A stretch of 64,000 bases of DNA, from positions 496,001 through 560,000 of the forward strand of contig JAHRHY010000026.1 of the NCBI GenBank assembly GCA_019671135.1, in the 5' to 3' direction. The translations under genes were made by a program, and so were the position numbers. This document shows, piece after piece, positions 45,673 to 56,912 of this stretch. Numbering within the stretch: position 1 is the stretch's first letter; each line of letters begins with the position of its first letter. The stretch is from Linnemannia hyalina (lineage: Eukaryota > Mortierellomycota > Mortierellomycetes > Mortierellales > Mortierellaceae). Under the pieces are notes generated by a model, which saw nothing but the letters and a program-made list of their open reading frames with translations, was not told the origin of the DNA and did no database searches.

Positions 45673-48600
45673 ATGGCGCAGAACAACACTCCGCCTCAAT
45701 CACCCCCTGGCCACAGACCTAAACCTTCGGCCTACTACAATGTGGAGCAGGCGGCCAAGGGCAATTTCACCATGACTGCAATGATAGCTAGGACAATTCA
45801 AGGCCATGTTACAACAGGAGTGACTCCGCCAAACCCTTTGAACACATCCAACCCCAGACCTCACACACCGGGACCTGCACACCATAACACATTTATTCAC
45901 TCACCAGCACACTCTCGACAATCGTCGTCTACACACCAACCAGCACATTCATGTGAGCACCAGCCAGCACATTCCCACCATGCAGCATACACGCGTCAAC
46001 CATCATCATTTGAGCACCAAACAACACCTGCACAGCAGCCACCTTGCAAACCCCAGTCGACCTTCAAACCACAAACGGCGTATACACCTCCATCTCCTAC
46101 TGCATCCCTGTCGTCTACTTCGACTCTATCGCCGACCTCATCCCTATCATCTTTATCCAAACCCGAATCACTTACCACCCCCTCGTCGTCGTCGTCGTCT
46201 AGACCCCTGACTCCAACTCCAAGCGGGAGACAACTCTCCAGGGACAAATCACTGCCCAGCATCCCCATCCCACACGACCAACCACCAAAAACAGATCAAC
46301 TGTACCAGGACATATTTGCAGCAAATGTGTCGAGACCATCACCCGACATTCCAATGCCCGGTATAGGCAGCCGTATCGAGAGCACCTCTCAGCTGGCACT
46401 CTGCAAGAGATTGCTCTTGCAAGCTGGAAACCAGGAGCAACAGCGAAGTCTGACGGATGCACAGCGAAAATGGCTGGGGGAGGTAGTGAAGGAGGACATT
46501 GAGCAGCGACATATACACGAGTTGTCGAGCACAGTCTTGGAGGAGTTCATCAACAACAACATCAAAGACTCAACAGCCATCGCCGAAATTTTGCTCATTG
46601 CACCAACGCTGGACGAGGAACACTACCGTGTGTTGCTGAACGGCTTTATCAAGGCGTTTGAGGAAGCCACACTACAGGATACGTTCCTACTCCAAGGTCT
46701 GATCCAGCTTGTCCAATCAGCGACGGACGGTTGCCTTCACCAAGACGACTTGGTCCGAGTCCTGGCGATCCTGAGGCAGCAACTGGAGAACACGCATATT
46801 CAGTCCAGTGAACACCCCTTCCATCTGACCGTCGCTGTCGCTCGTGTGCTCGATGTCATGGCAGAACGCAAGGTCGAGAATCTAGATCGAGTGACGGAGC
46901 GCGAGCCGCTTTTGAAGATCTTGAATGTGGTCCGGGAGAGCCATGACCCTTACCTCCTGTATCAGGCCTCATATGCCTTCCAAGCATTGCAGTACGTCCC
47001 GGACGAGGAAACCGCCCTTCAAGCCGTTCTGCGTCACACCGGCAACGTCGCGGAGGGAGTCATCAAGGTCTCTGGTGTGGTTAAGATAGATCTTAACAAT
47101 CTCTTTGACGGTCTGACTAAACTCCAAAAGACTGTGAGCGAGACATACGATGCGGTGAAGAGTGGTTTCGAAGGCGTGCGCACCTTGGTCCAGGGTGGGC
47201 GAGGTGTCTTCGACTCTCTCAAACAGGGATTGGGGTCTGGCTTCAAACGTCCTTGGTACCCCGCCCTCCGTGCCGCCGATGTTCTGGTCCGTGGCGGTCG
47301 GCTTTACGATTTCAAGAGCCTTGTTCTGGAAGCGCCATGTCGACACGAGCCCGAGTTTCAATGGGGGATCTCTCAGCTGTTGGGAGAGATCGCAATGGAT
47401 CCTTCATGGGACTACCCTGTGCGCCAGCAGTCAGCCACATTTCTGATCTATTTACTCGAATGCGGCAAAAGATGGACCAAGGATGACAGCGTCAGGCTGT
47501 GGATGTTGACGATCCTCCGCCACCTCAGGGACTCGCCAGACAATATAATCATAGGAGAAGCTCGCGGCAGGTTGAAGGACTTACTCATTGTCAAGGACGA
47601 CGTGCTCTACGACTCTTTTCCACTGGTCGACACTTTGCCTGAATCCACTTCATCACCTCTTCTCGATCGCGTCCAGCCCACTGCAGCCGTCGAGCGTGAC
47701 CTGGCCAACCTGAAACGAATTCAGACAGAGGACTACAATGGAGGGATTTACATCTCACCTAATGCCAAGGCCAACTTGCTGGAAAAGGATCGACTGTCCT
47801 TCCCGTTGATGCCGAAGGTTAGGCGGTTCTTGAAGAGCAAGCAACACGTCTTTTTATTGCTCGGCGACTCGGGAGCCGGCAAGTCAATGTTCAATCGACA
47901 TCTGGAGTATGAGCTATGGGGGAGCTACACGAAGGGCGGCAGGATACCACTGCACATCAACTTGCCCGCCATTGACCGACCCGATCAGGATTTGATCGCC
48001 AAGCAACTCGGTATTCATGGCTTCAAGTACGAACAAATCATGGAGATGAAGCAGAACCGTGAGTTTGCGGTGATTTGCGATGGCTATGACGAGAGCCAAC
48101 TCCAAGCCAACCTGTACGGATCCAACCAGTTCAATCGACCGCTTCAGTGGAAGGTCAAGATGATCATAAGCTGCAGGAGCACCTACCTCAGTCAAGATTA
48201 CCGAGGGCGTTTCGAGCCGGTGTCGTCTGACAAGTATGCCCCTCTCCCTGGCCTCTTTCAGGAAGCTGTCATCGTCCCATTTTCGAGCGACCAGATCACA
48301 GAGTATGTCGGCAAGTTTGTGCACCTCAAGGACACCCGCAATTTGTTCATTGACCAACGAGTATGGGATGTGGAGGAGTACATGGGCAAGCTTCGGAGCA
48401 TTCCCAACATGATGGAGCTGGTCAAAAACCCATTTCTGCTGGTGTTGTCCTTGAAGTCACTCCCATCCGTCTATAACGACTTCCCCGAGGTTACCAAGTT
48501 CAAGGCAACCCGTGTAATGCTCTACGACGGTTTCATCGACCAGTGGATCCAGGTCAACCAGAGACGATTCCAGAGTGTTTTTCACTTGTACTCTTCCGAG

Positions 48601-51600
48601 GTTCAGGCTGAGTACGAGGAACTCGCCAGCGAGGGCTTTGCAGAGGCTGTGAAGAGCTACTCCAAGAATCTGGCGGCACATATCGTCACAAAGAACGGCA
48701 ACAACCCCCTTGTACAATTTGGGAAAAAGGACAAAGGAACCTGGAAGGAGGGATTTTTTGGACGCGACATAAGGAGCAAGATTCTCCGCGAGGCCAGCCC
48801 GGTGACACGTGTAGGCAATCAATATCGGTTTATTCACCGGTCGCTGGTCGAGTATTTTTACTCCCTCGCTGTCAGCGACGAATCCGATCTTGCAGACTCC
48901 AACGCCGAGCCCACCAGTCCTGTCGAGCGTGCCGTTTCCGACTCCACCGTCAACAAAGCCCTGGCGACTTTCGGGGACGATGATAATGTCGACTCTGGAG
49001 TAATATCGCCAGCAAGGGTCTCTTCTCCTGTAGGTGCTCCTTCTCCAACCAGGACGCCACCGCCAACCAGGGCGCCAAGTCCAATCTGTGCTCCATACCC
49101 GGCAAGGACGCCTTCTCCGGTCGATGCCCCAGCTCCAGTCAGCAGCACGGAATTAGCAGACACTCATGCTCGTGTCGACACTCCAGACTCAGTGGAGAGC
49201 TCTTCCAGTCTCCTTTTCGAGGCTCGATCCTTAGCAAGAGCTCCTTCCACAGTCCGAGACTCGGTTCCAAGCAGGCCGACATCACTCCCACCCCAGAGTC
49301 TTTCTCCGACTAGGATCCCTCCTCTCCCAGCTCCAGCCTTGACAGTACTTTCAAGACCACTCAGGAAACTATCTTTGGGTCTGCCCAACCCATCGCTTCA
49401 GAAAGTCCTTGTCAAGGATCCGTCCACCCTTCAATTCTTGGCTGAGCGTGTCCAACAAAACGAAGCCTTGAAACAGCGATTTTTTGCATCCATTGAGCGC
49501 TCAAAGTCGGACTCCAGTGCTGCCGTCGATGCCGCCAATGCCATCACCATCCTAGTCCGAGCGGGAGAGCGGTTCAACGGGTTCGATCTGTCCGGAGCCC
49601 GCATTCCCGGAGCCGATCTGTCTGGAGGAGATTTTGATTCGGTCCAACTGGCAGGAGCAGACTTGACTGGTGCGACGCTCACGAGGGCCTGGTTTAGACA
49701 TGCCAACTTCATGGGCGCCCAGATGAGGGATGTGCAGTTTGGTGAGTGGCCATTTCTCCAGATGAAGGTTGAGGTCAACACTTGTGCCTATTCGCCAGAT
49801 GGCCAGCTGCTTGCCGTTGGGTTTAGCGGAGGCGCCATCACTCTATTCAGCACCGAGACCTGGTTACGAGTGCGTGATCTTGTAGGCCATAACTGGACCG
49901 TCACCTACCTGTCGTTCTCTCCAAACAACGAACAGCTCGTTTCCGCAAGCGAGGACAAGTCGGTCAAGCTATGGAATGTCAAGACGGGTGTCCTCGAAAA
50001 GACGATAGCTGACCAGTCCGAGACGGTCGCATGTGTAGCCTACTCCCCCGACGGCACCCAGGTTGCCGCTGCCAGCCATGACTCTTTTGTCCGCGTGTAC
50101 GATCTTGCCACGGTTAATGTCGTACTGAAGCTAAAAGGACATCTCGGTGCTGTCAAGAGCGTCACGTATTCACCAAGCGGAGATCTCATGGCCACTGCAA
50201 GTTACGATTGGACCGTGCGGTTGTGGGACCCTAAGACAGGACTTCAGACGCATGTTATGTGGGGACACTCGGCATGGGTCACCAGTGTCTCGATCTCCCC
50301 TGTCAATAGCCTTGTTGCCTCGAGTGGACAGGACATGACTGTGCGATTGTGGAACGGTACGAATGGCATGCCTCTCTACATTCTGAAGGGGCACACTGCG
50401 TTTGTCAAGAAGGTCTCCTTTTCTCCAAGCGGTCACCAACTCGCGTCTGCCAGTGGGGACCATACTGTCCGCCTTTGGGATGGCTTGACAGGGACCCCCG
50501 GACCTGTTCTTAGTGGCCATACGAAGTCGGTTGTGACTCTGTCCTATTCCCCCGACAAGGGCAAGGCCCAGATTGCCACAGGAAGCTGGGATTCGACTGT
50601 TCGTCTGTGGGATACCAGTGCCAGCGCCCTTTTGAGCGAGCAGTGTCCATCCATCGGCAGCGTCGAAAATGTGTCTCAGTCGCCGCCCAACGACCTCAAC
50701 CGGACCCTGAACGGAGGCCATTCATCATCATCAAGTTTGGACACGAGACTCGAATTTTCAACCGCGACTGGCATAAACTCGAGCGACCATACATTCAGTT
50801 TCTCGTCGGTGGCATGTTCGTCGGACGGTCAACTGGTCGCCACGTGTAGCATCGATCTGGTCCGTCTTTACAATGCCAACACTGGTGCTTCCACTGCCGA
50901 CCTGCGCGGTCATAGCAACTCTGTTACCAGCATAGCCTTTTCGCACGACAGCATGTACATCGTCTCTGGCAGCTACGACAAAACGGCCCGGATCTGGAAT
51001 GTTCAGACAGGAGAGGGGGGACACACGCTAGGTGGACACACTGATGCTGTTACCTCAGTTGCCTTTTCTCCGACGGGGGCTCATATCGCGACTGGAAGTG
51101 ACGACCGCTCGGTGATGGTGTGGTCCGCCCGAACTGGCAAGGTCTGCTATATCCTTCCTGGCCACGCCGGGGTTGTCAAGACCTTGATCTATTCACCCAA
51201 CAAGCAGCAGATCCACTTGGCCTCTGGAAGCGATGACAACTACATCAAGCTCTGGCATGCACGCGATGGTCGATTTGACCGCGACCTGAGAGGGCATGGC
51301 AACGCTGTCGAGTCGGTATCGTTTACGTGTGACGGCAAGATCCTAGCTTCAGGAAGTCGAGATGGAACCGCGAGAATTTGGGACGTTACTTCTGGCCAGA
51401 CCACACACGAACTGACGGGTGCCACAGGACACAAGAGCGCTGTCACCGCCATTGCCTTTTCTCCCAACAACCTCCGTGTAGCGACTGGAAGCTGGGACAA
51501 GACGGTCAAGATCTGGGATGTGCAAACTGGAGCGTGTCTGGTCACGGTGGAGGAGTTTGTCGGGGAGGTGAACAGCATTGCATGGAAACCTCTGTTCCCA

Positions 51601-51831
51601 ACAGACAATGGCAGTATGTACTTTGTCACTGGATGCGCAGACAAGTCGGTCAGGATGTGGAAGCTGGTGGAGCATAGTGACGGGTCCTGCAAGGTGCAAT
51701 TGTATTGGAGGTCTGCTTTTGATGGATTCATGGTCAAGTTAGCCAATGTCCAGGGGGTTGTTGGGCTAAGCAACAACAATGAGAGGCTGCTGGATCAGAG
51801 AGGTACCATTGGCGAGCCTCGATGGCGCTAG
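45673..51831 (+). CDS. NLR-like STAND protein: helical region - NACHT - pentapeptide - 14 WD40
   Basis: One uninterrupted exon of 2052 residues. Residues 1-200 are Ser/Thr/Pro/His-rich and disordered (HQPAHS-type units). Residues about 200-700 are alpha-helical, probably ARM/HEAT-like. A NACHT-type NTPase follows: Walker A GDSGAGKS at 731-738, Walker B FAVICDGYDES at about 798-807, sensor region MIISCRSTYLS at about 830, and the winged-helix end IHRSLVEYFYSLAV near 1055. A Ser/Pro/Ala linker leads to pentapeptide repeats (FNGFDLSGARIPGADLSGGD..., about 1298-1365) and fourteen WD40 blades (about 1367-1998) in two sets of seven split by a Ser-rich insert near 1650-1700. STAND proteins of this kind oligomerise on ligand sensing and mediate programmed cell death or immunity in animals, plants and fungi (HET-E/NWD types). 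The ligand and effector output here are unknown; no HET, HeLo or other known death domain is visible at the N-terminus. Confidence 0.9.
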   Translation: MAQNNTPPQSPPGHRPKPSAYYNVEQAAKGNFTMTAMIARTIQGHVTTGVTPPNPLNTSNPRPHTPGPAHHNTFIHSPAHSRQSSSTHQPAHSCEHQPAHSHHAAYTRQPSSFEHQTTPAQQPPCKPQSTFKPQTAYTPPSPTASLSSTSTLSPTSSLSSLSKPESLTTPSSSSSSRPLTPTPSGRQLSRDKSLPSIPIPHDQPPKTDQLYQDIFAANVSRPSPDIPMPGIGSRIESTSQLALCKRLLLQAGNQEQQRSLTDAQRKWLGEVVKEDIEQRHIHELSSTVLEEFINNNIKDSTAIAEILLIAPTLDEEHYRVLLNGFIKAFEEATLQDTFLLQGLIQLVQSATDGCLHQDDLVRVLAILRQQLENTHIQSSEHPFHLTVAVARVLDVMAERKVENLDRVTEREPLLKILNVVRESHDPYLLYQASYAFQALQYVPDEETALQAVLRHTGNVAEGVIKVSGVVKIDLNNLFDGLTKLQKTVSETYDAVKSGFEGVRTLVQGGRGVFDSLKQGLGSGFKRPWYPALRAADVLVRGGRLYDFKSLVLEAPCRHEPEFQWGISQLLGEIAMDPSWDYPVRQQSATFLIYLLECGKRWTKDDSVRLWMLTILRHLRDSPDNIIIGEARGRLKDLLIVKDDVLYDSFPLVDTLPESTSSPLLDRVQPTAAVERDLANLKRIQTEDYNGGIYISPNAKANLLEKDRLSFPLMPKVRRFLKSKQHVFLLLGDSGAGKSMFNRHLEYELWGSYTKGGRIPLHINLPAIDRPDQDLIAKQLGIHGFKYEQIMEMKQNREFAVICDGYDESQLQANLYGSNQFNRPLQWKVKMIISCRSTYLSQDYRGRFEPVSSDKYAPLPGLFQEAVIVPFSSDQITEYVGKFVHLKDTRNLFIDQRVWDVEEYMGKLRSIPNMMELVKNPFLLVLSLKSLPSVYNDFPEVTKFKATRVMLYDGFIDQWIQVNQRRFQSVFHLYSSEVQAEYEELASEGFAEAVKSYSKNLAAHIVTKNGNNPLVQFGKKDKGTWKEGFFGRDIRSKILREASPVTRVGNQYRFIHRSLVEYFYSLAVSDESDLADSNAEPTSPVERAVSDSTVNKALATFGDDDNVDSGVISPARVSSPVGAPSPTRTPPPTRAPSPICAPYPARTPSPVDAPAPVSSTELADTHARVDTPDSVESSSSLLFEARSLARAPSTVRDSVPSRPTSLPPQSLSPTRIPPLPAPALTVLSRPLRKLSLGLPNPSLQKVLVKDPSTLQFLAERVQQNEALKQRFFASIERSKSDSSAAVDAANAITILVRAGERFNGFDLSGARIPGADLSGGDFDSVQLAGADLTGATLTRAWFRHANFMGAQMRDVQFGEWPFLQMKVEVNTCAYSPDGQLLAVGFSGGAITLFSTETWLRVRDLVGHNWTVTYLSFSPNNEQLVSASEDKSVKLWNVKTGVLEKTIADQSETVACVAYSPDGTQVAAASHDSFVRVYDLATVNVVLKLKGHLGAVKSVTYSPSGDLMATASYDWTVRLWDPKTGLQTHVMWGHSAWVTSVSISPVNSLVASSGQDMTVRLWNGTNGMPLYILKGHTAFVKKVSFSPSGHQLASASGDHTVRLWDGLTGTPGPVLSGHTKSVVTLSYSPDKGKAQIATGSWDSTVRLWDTSASALLSEQCPSIGSVENVSQSPPNDLNRTLNGGHSSSSSLDTRLEFSTATGINSSDHTFSFSSVACSSDGQLVATCSIDLVRLYNANTGASTADLRGHSNSVTSIAFSHDSMYIVSGSYDKTARIWNVQTGEGGHTLGGHTDAVTSVAFSPTGAHIATGSDDRSVMVWSARTGKVCYILPGHAGVVKTLIYSPNKQQIHLASGSDDNYIKLWHARDGRFDRDLRGHGNAVESVSFTCDGKILASGSRDGTARIWDVTSGQTTHELTGATGHKSAVTAIAFSPNNLRVATGSWDKTVKIWDVQTGACLVTVEEFVGEVNSIAWKPLFPTDNGSMYFVTGCADKSVRMWKLVEHSDGSCKVQLYWRSAFDGFMVKLANVQGVVGLSNNNERLLDQRGTIGEPRWR

Positions 51832-53323
51832 GCGAGCTTGTGGGGGGGCAGAAAGGGTTGTAGGAATGAATCAGATATTTATTATTCTCTTTTTTACTTG
51901 ACCATCGTAACCCGATCGTATGTTTCTGTGTGTGCTGATTATCAGCGGTTGGGTCGAATTTTATTTCTAATGCCATGCAGTTGCCTCTTATCGTTTCGGC
52001 TTACTGTTGTCATTGATGAAATAAGCGAAAGAAATAATAGAGAGCGATAAAATTGAAGGTTGGATCCTGACAACAGCTTTCTTCGTCCCTTGTCTGTACA
52101 ACGGCAGATGAGACAGGAGGAAACAAGAGAGGATATGTGCATGGGAAACGCAAGTGGTCGCGTTTGATTGTCGTTGAATTGTTGTTGGTCTTTAGCTTCT
52201 AGCTTCTTTCTATCCTCTTACTATGCATAAGAATACACACCCATCGCGCAACAGCAGATCAGTTCTTTTGTTTCTTATGTGTCCATTTCAGCACCAAGGC
52301 ATGTTTGTACAACGTAACACTAGTGCACACTCTTTCTCCTTACGATACTTCTTGTACTAGCGGGTCCTATTTTGCGATCATTTGTCGCTGTCCTTCATAT
52401 CGTTAGTAGCCATGAACCCTTGCTTAATCCCCATAGCCAACATACTCTTCTCCATTGTCTTTATCCGTTAACGTTCATTACACGAACGTGGTGCGTTTCT
52501 TATCACCCTTCATAATAAGTAGTTCCGAATTGAGGATGAGCTGCCAAAACGAATGACACAAAATCCATCTCCTGTTTTTGCACACTAAATGAAGAAAAGC
52601 AAAAATAAAACGGGCGGGTGCTATTTTCTCCGTGCTCTCTTTTCTCTTGATTGATCCTGCAAGTAGGCGGATGTGAACAAGAGGATTTTTTTATTGCAGA
52701 GTTGAGAGTGAGCGGCGATGGCATTGTACATTTCATGCTTCACACCTCTAAAAAATACACAACATGCAGCTCATCAAAAATCCATATCAGTTTAGATCGA
52801 TTGATGTGGAGCGCTCTTCTTCGATCGCTCACTCAAATTGCAGACGACGAGAACGCAAGTCAGTAAAAGGGAAGGTTTCGTACATAATTTTATTTCTCTG
52901 GAAACACCACAGAAAAGGCATTTGGAAGTAAAGGGATGCACCTCAAGCAGTTACAGTCCAGTCCGGAACTTGGCTCTGCACAACAATTGCCGCAGCTTTT
53001 CGCAGCTTAAACGGAAGAAAATAAAACTAGATACGAATGAAGGGGATTCTTCCCATCCTCTCCATCATTGACAACCTCCTCCTTCCTAACAAACTCTCCA
53101 ACAACCGCTCGTCAGCAGCGCGTGGGTCCTTGGTCGCTCCAGGGCACCTTACTTCACAATGTGTGGCTAGCGAAGCGCCACACGGACGTCCAATGCCGCG
53201 GAGGAGATCCGACGGAAAAAGGAAAAAAAAAAAAAAAATTATGACAGATATTGATGATTATCGGAATTGGTGGCGTCTCTGAGATCTTATCTGTTTGTAG
53301 AAGTGCCATTACTATCAAATAAC
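51832..53323. other. Intergenic region between the NLR-like gene and tRNA-Val
   Basis: AT-rich. The NLR 3' flank has no obvious second gene. On the minus strand between about 53250 and 52940 there is an open stretch without a start codon (pieces such as RAADERLLESLLGRRRLSMM and, after a TAG, KLRKAAAIVVQSQVPDWTVTA). It may be a decayed exon; I do not assign it. Confidence 0.4.
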
Positions 53324-53397
53324 TGGTTTGTATGGTGTAGTTGGTTATCACGTCTGTCTAACACACAGACGGTCCTCGGTTCAAGTCCGAGTACAAA
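53324..53397 (+). tRNA. tRNA-Val (AAC)
   Basis: 74 bp, no intron. The acceptor stem GTTTGTA pairs with TACAAAC (53390-53396), with discriminator A. The D arm is in TGGTGTAGTTGGTTATCA. The anticodon stem TCTGT/ACAGA encloses loop CTAACAC with anticodon AAC at 53358-53360. The T arm TCGG-TTCAAGT-CCGA contains the B box. No encoded CCA, as expected for a nuclear tRNA gene. A TTTT terminator follows directly. Similar overall to yeast tRNA-Val(AAC). Confidence 0.93.
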
Positions 53398-56300
53398 CAC
53401 TTTTGCGTTTTCTTCATTTTTTGTCGGTGCTGCCTTTTTTAACTAGCTGGCTGCCTGGGGGCGACGCCCAGGGCATTGCCTCTCTTTTTGTGCCTCACTC
53501 TTACGAAGAAGGCCCGTGACAGAGCCAGGTGCTGCTCGCGGGGCCAGCAAAAAGGACAACCTTAAGCCCGGCCTAAGGTTATCATGGTATTTGTGAGCGA
53601 CTAATGTTTCTGACCCAAGTTACTCGGTTAATCATAACCATCTTTCGCCCTCTCCTTTCTTCCACGCGTCTTTTCACTATTTTTCGTCCTTCGCTAATAC
53701 TCTGTTCTTTCGCCTATACTCTGTTCTTTCGCCTATACTTTCTACGACCACGTCAGCGTTTGTTTTGGTCATCCACCAGGATGAATCTTTGTCGATTTCA
53801 TGGCGCTGATGACCCCAAGTCAACGTCAAGTCGCGCTCTTTGTTGACGTCAGATTTCATTTCTCTTTGTTACTCTTGTGATTCTATCTTTTACACTTTCA
53901 GATCCTCGCCTTCTCTTTTTTTTTCATCTTTCTTCTTCCTTTCTCTCGTCGATGAGTTTTTACTTGTTCACTTCCACCCTCTCTTGTTTTCGCCGACCTC
54001 ATGACCTATTCATTGATGAAGACCCGGCCCCTCTCCCACCCGTTAGTGTGCCCAACCCCTATCATCATTCACTTTTCTTTTATTCACACTCCCCCCCCCC
54101 ACTCTTTTCTACTTCGTCGTTGTCGTAGCAAGTAGTGTAACCGGGTAGCAAAAAATGGCACTGAGAGTGAACGCTAGAACAGCATCTTCCCCCTGATGTC
54201 TATTACATCACATTCACTCAAGTCAGTCATTTCTTCTCGCCCTTTCTATCCACCATAAGTTTTGTTATTGTCGCTGGAACAATACACCGAATAAATTTCT
54301 CCTTTGCTTTCTATCACATTCGCCTAGGTTGAGAACCTTTACCGTTCACTCGAAGATCCGTATACATTTTGTCGTCACCAATGATCTAGTTAGGATCACT
54401 CAACCTCGCTCTCCCTCTTTCTCGCGCTTTGCTGGTCTAGTTGTGACTGTGTGGAGCCTCTCGCTGGTGTGCCTGCCTGAGTGCCTGAGTTGCTTTTTTC
54501 CCACATTGACAATTTTTTTTCCCGTTTTTTAACTGATTAGCCGATTAACCAACTGACCAACTGACCAACTGACGACATAACTGATTGACCGATTGGCTGT
54601 CAGTACGAATGCCCTGAAATGCCCTGAAAGAGGTGTGAAATGATAGAACGCGATCCGGCATTTCAAATACATGGGTCGTTTGGGAGCAGGGCGGGCGATT
54701 TACTCACTTCGGTGACGTAATTCTTGCGCCCATTGTCCTGATTTTTCTTCACCCAGCCACGATCGTACTCATGTTATCACCAAAGCAGTTTAATAGACTT
54801 CTTGATGCTGCCATACCTGCGTCCAAAACTCCCTCTCCTGCTTCATTCTCGAGTTGGGGCGGCGTCAACAACAAAGCTTTTGCCGGCGACATGTACACAC
54901 GCGTTTAAAATCCGATTTGGACTCGGGGAAGGACAGAGGAAGAGCCATGAAGGACATGTGGACCAACCGAATACAAGGACCAATTCACCGCGTTTTGGGA
55001 GCCAGCTGTAACAAGTTTATCATTCAGAAGCGCAAGGCTGCTGCCGCCTTGGCCTTGGATGTAAGTCTGCATGCTGACCAGAGTGTTTAATCTGAACGTT
55101 TAAGAATCGTCCTGTTGCCTCTGATTAACTGTTCCTAATCTATGGTTACTTGAAACAGAACAAGATGTCTTTCAGATTGCGCAAGACAGTCCATAGCACC
55201 ATGGCATAAGTCACTGATGAAGTCGCAGGTAAGCTCGTCGCCATCAATGGTAACCAGGATTATTCATTGTATGTATCTAGTGAGTAGTTGAATTCATTAA
55301 GTTAACCCTCTTTTTTATTCGTGGGAATAGCAGCAGGTTAGATCTCTAAATTTTAAGGATCTTTTACACTGTCAATGATTCTCGATATCTTGTCGACGAA
55401 AATGACCAATTGTCCGTTCAACGATTGAGATTGTCATATGCGTCCATAGGTGTAAGATAATGACTTCGCCGTCTTCTGAGTTGTGCATTTACTGTCCATT
55501 CTCCTCACAATGAGCAATGGAGATCATGCTTTGACTATCCTTGCGTCTATCTTTTCTTATCTTAGGTTCTGACGACCGTACTCAAAGGGAGTTGAACCCG
55601 AAAACCCGAAGGACACATCAAAAGAAGTTAGCTGTTCTCACTGGAGGGCTGCATGGACCTACTACCATGTGGGAGCCGCATGCGCTGCGCTACTTTAACC
55701 TCTCCTCATCTGCCCAGAGCCGTGTGCATTTCCTTAATGCGGATAGCACACGGGTCTCATCCTGTCATGCATTGGTGTCCAGCTATCGCTTTGCTTTTCA
55801 TCTCCAGATGGTGAGGACACGACAGAGCTTGAGTTCTTTGGGTGAACGTGACCAGCTCTCTTGACAGTTACTCTCGTGGGTGTTTGTCAAGCAGACCGTC
55901 CGACCCGTCTTTGTGGCTTGATGCGGGTGGTAACCCTCGCCTTGAACCATGAATTCTCGTCTAAGGATGTGTGCAGGGAAGAAGGCTACTGTACATTTGT
56001 ATTCGTAGTCTTGACATCAAGGTAAGTGCCCTCCATTTCACGTTGGCCCATGACCTCATCATGAGGCGTTGACCACCATATGACTGTTCAATCTTTGCGC
56101 ATTTCTTTTCGTGCAAGGGTTGCCGTCAGGCCGTCGACGTGCATGGGTTTTAATGACCGCAGCAGGAGATGTCGTCAAAAACGGGAGGATTTTGTTATTA
56201 TTTTGTGAATTCCATCTGTTTTGAATTTTTTTGCTCTCTGGCGTGATCTTAACCATATTTTCTCCAGTCGATGCAATAGCAGAAAGCCGTGGATCGGTGA

Positions 56301-56912
56301 AAGTGTAACGAGAACGAATAGTCTGCAGCCAGTTTTTGAAGCGTAGAAGAGGACAAGACATAAAAGAAAAGGAAGCGGACTCAGAGAGAAACGCACCACG
56401 CACCTATCCATCGCAGGACTCCACACCGAGTTTTGAACCCGTCAATGAATCTAGTAATGGATAACTAGAGGAAAAAATAAATCTTGAATGATTGTTTGTA
56501 CACAAAGGAAAAAATAACCTTTTTCTGTTAACCATTGGCGAGGGAAAAACTGGAAAGCTTCGATTGTCTAAGGAAAACGTTCATAGTGAAATATGCGTGC
56601 AAAAACCTAAGTGATGACGCCTTGTAGTAATAGTACTAGCCTTTAGAGGGCGCGAGGGAGTTTGACACCCCTCATACGCTTGTCCCTCGGAGGAGTTCTT
56701 GTACTTTGCCTAGTGTTAACCCTGTCAATAGCTTTTTGTAGCCGTTGAACTTGTTGCTTTGACATGAGGGATGAATTCATTGATCATTTTGTACTGTGGC
56801 CGTTACTGGAGAGTCAAAATTTTAGAAAGGAGTCTCGGAGTTGTCTTGCTCGTCATAACCCTTCTACTTGACGGTGTAGAGTTCCCCCCCCCCCCCTTTG
56901 TGTGATGATGAC
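53398..56912. other. Gene-poor decayed segment with short repeats
   Basis: No intact gene seen. Signals: a tandem 19-bp repeat ACTCTGTTCTTTCGCCTAT (about 53699-53736), a CT-rich block (53550-54130) resembling a promoter or an LTR U3-like region, three copies of CAACTGAC at 54549-54573, and duplicated GCCCTGAAA at about 54609-54628. Fragments that may be decayed coding sequence: about 54880-55065 plus a spliced-looking piece at 55160-55209 (RGRAMKDMWTNRIQGPIH, NKFIIQKRKAAAALALD, then NKMSFRLRKTVHSTMA and stop), 55563-55810 (LHGPTTMWEPHALRYFNLSS) and, on the minus strand, 56403-56059 (KNWLQTIRSRYTFTDPRLSA). I recognise none of them. They fit remains of mobile or multi-copy genes. Confidence 0.4.
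53399..53402 (+). terminator. RNA polymerase III terminator (TTTT) of tRNA-Val
   Basis: The first T4 run after the tRNA 3' end, with further T runs (TTTT at 53409, TTTTTT at 53418) as backups. Confidence 0.75.
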
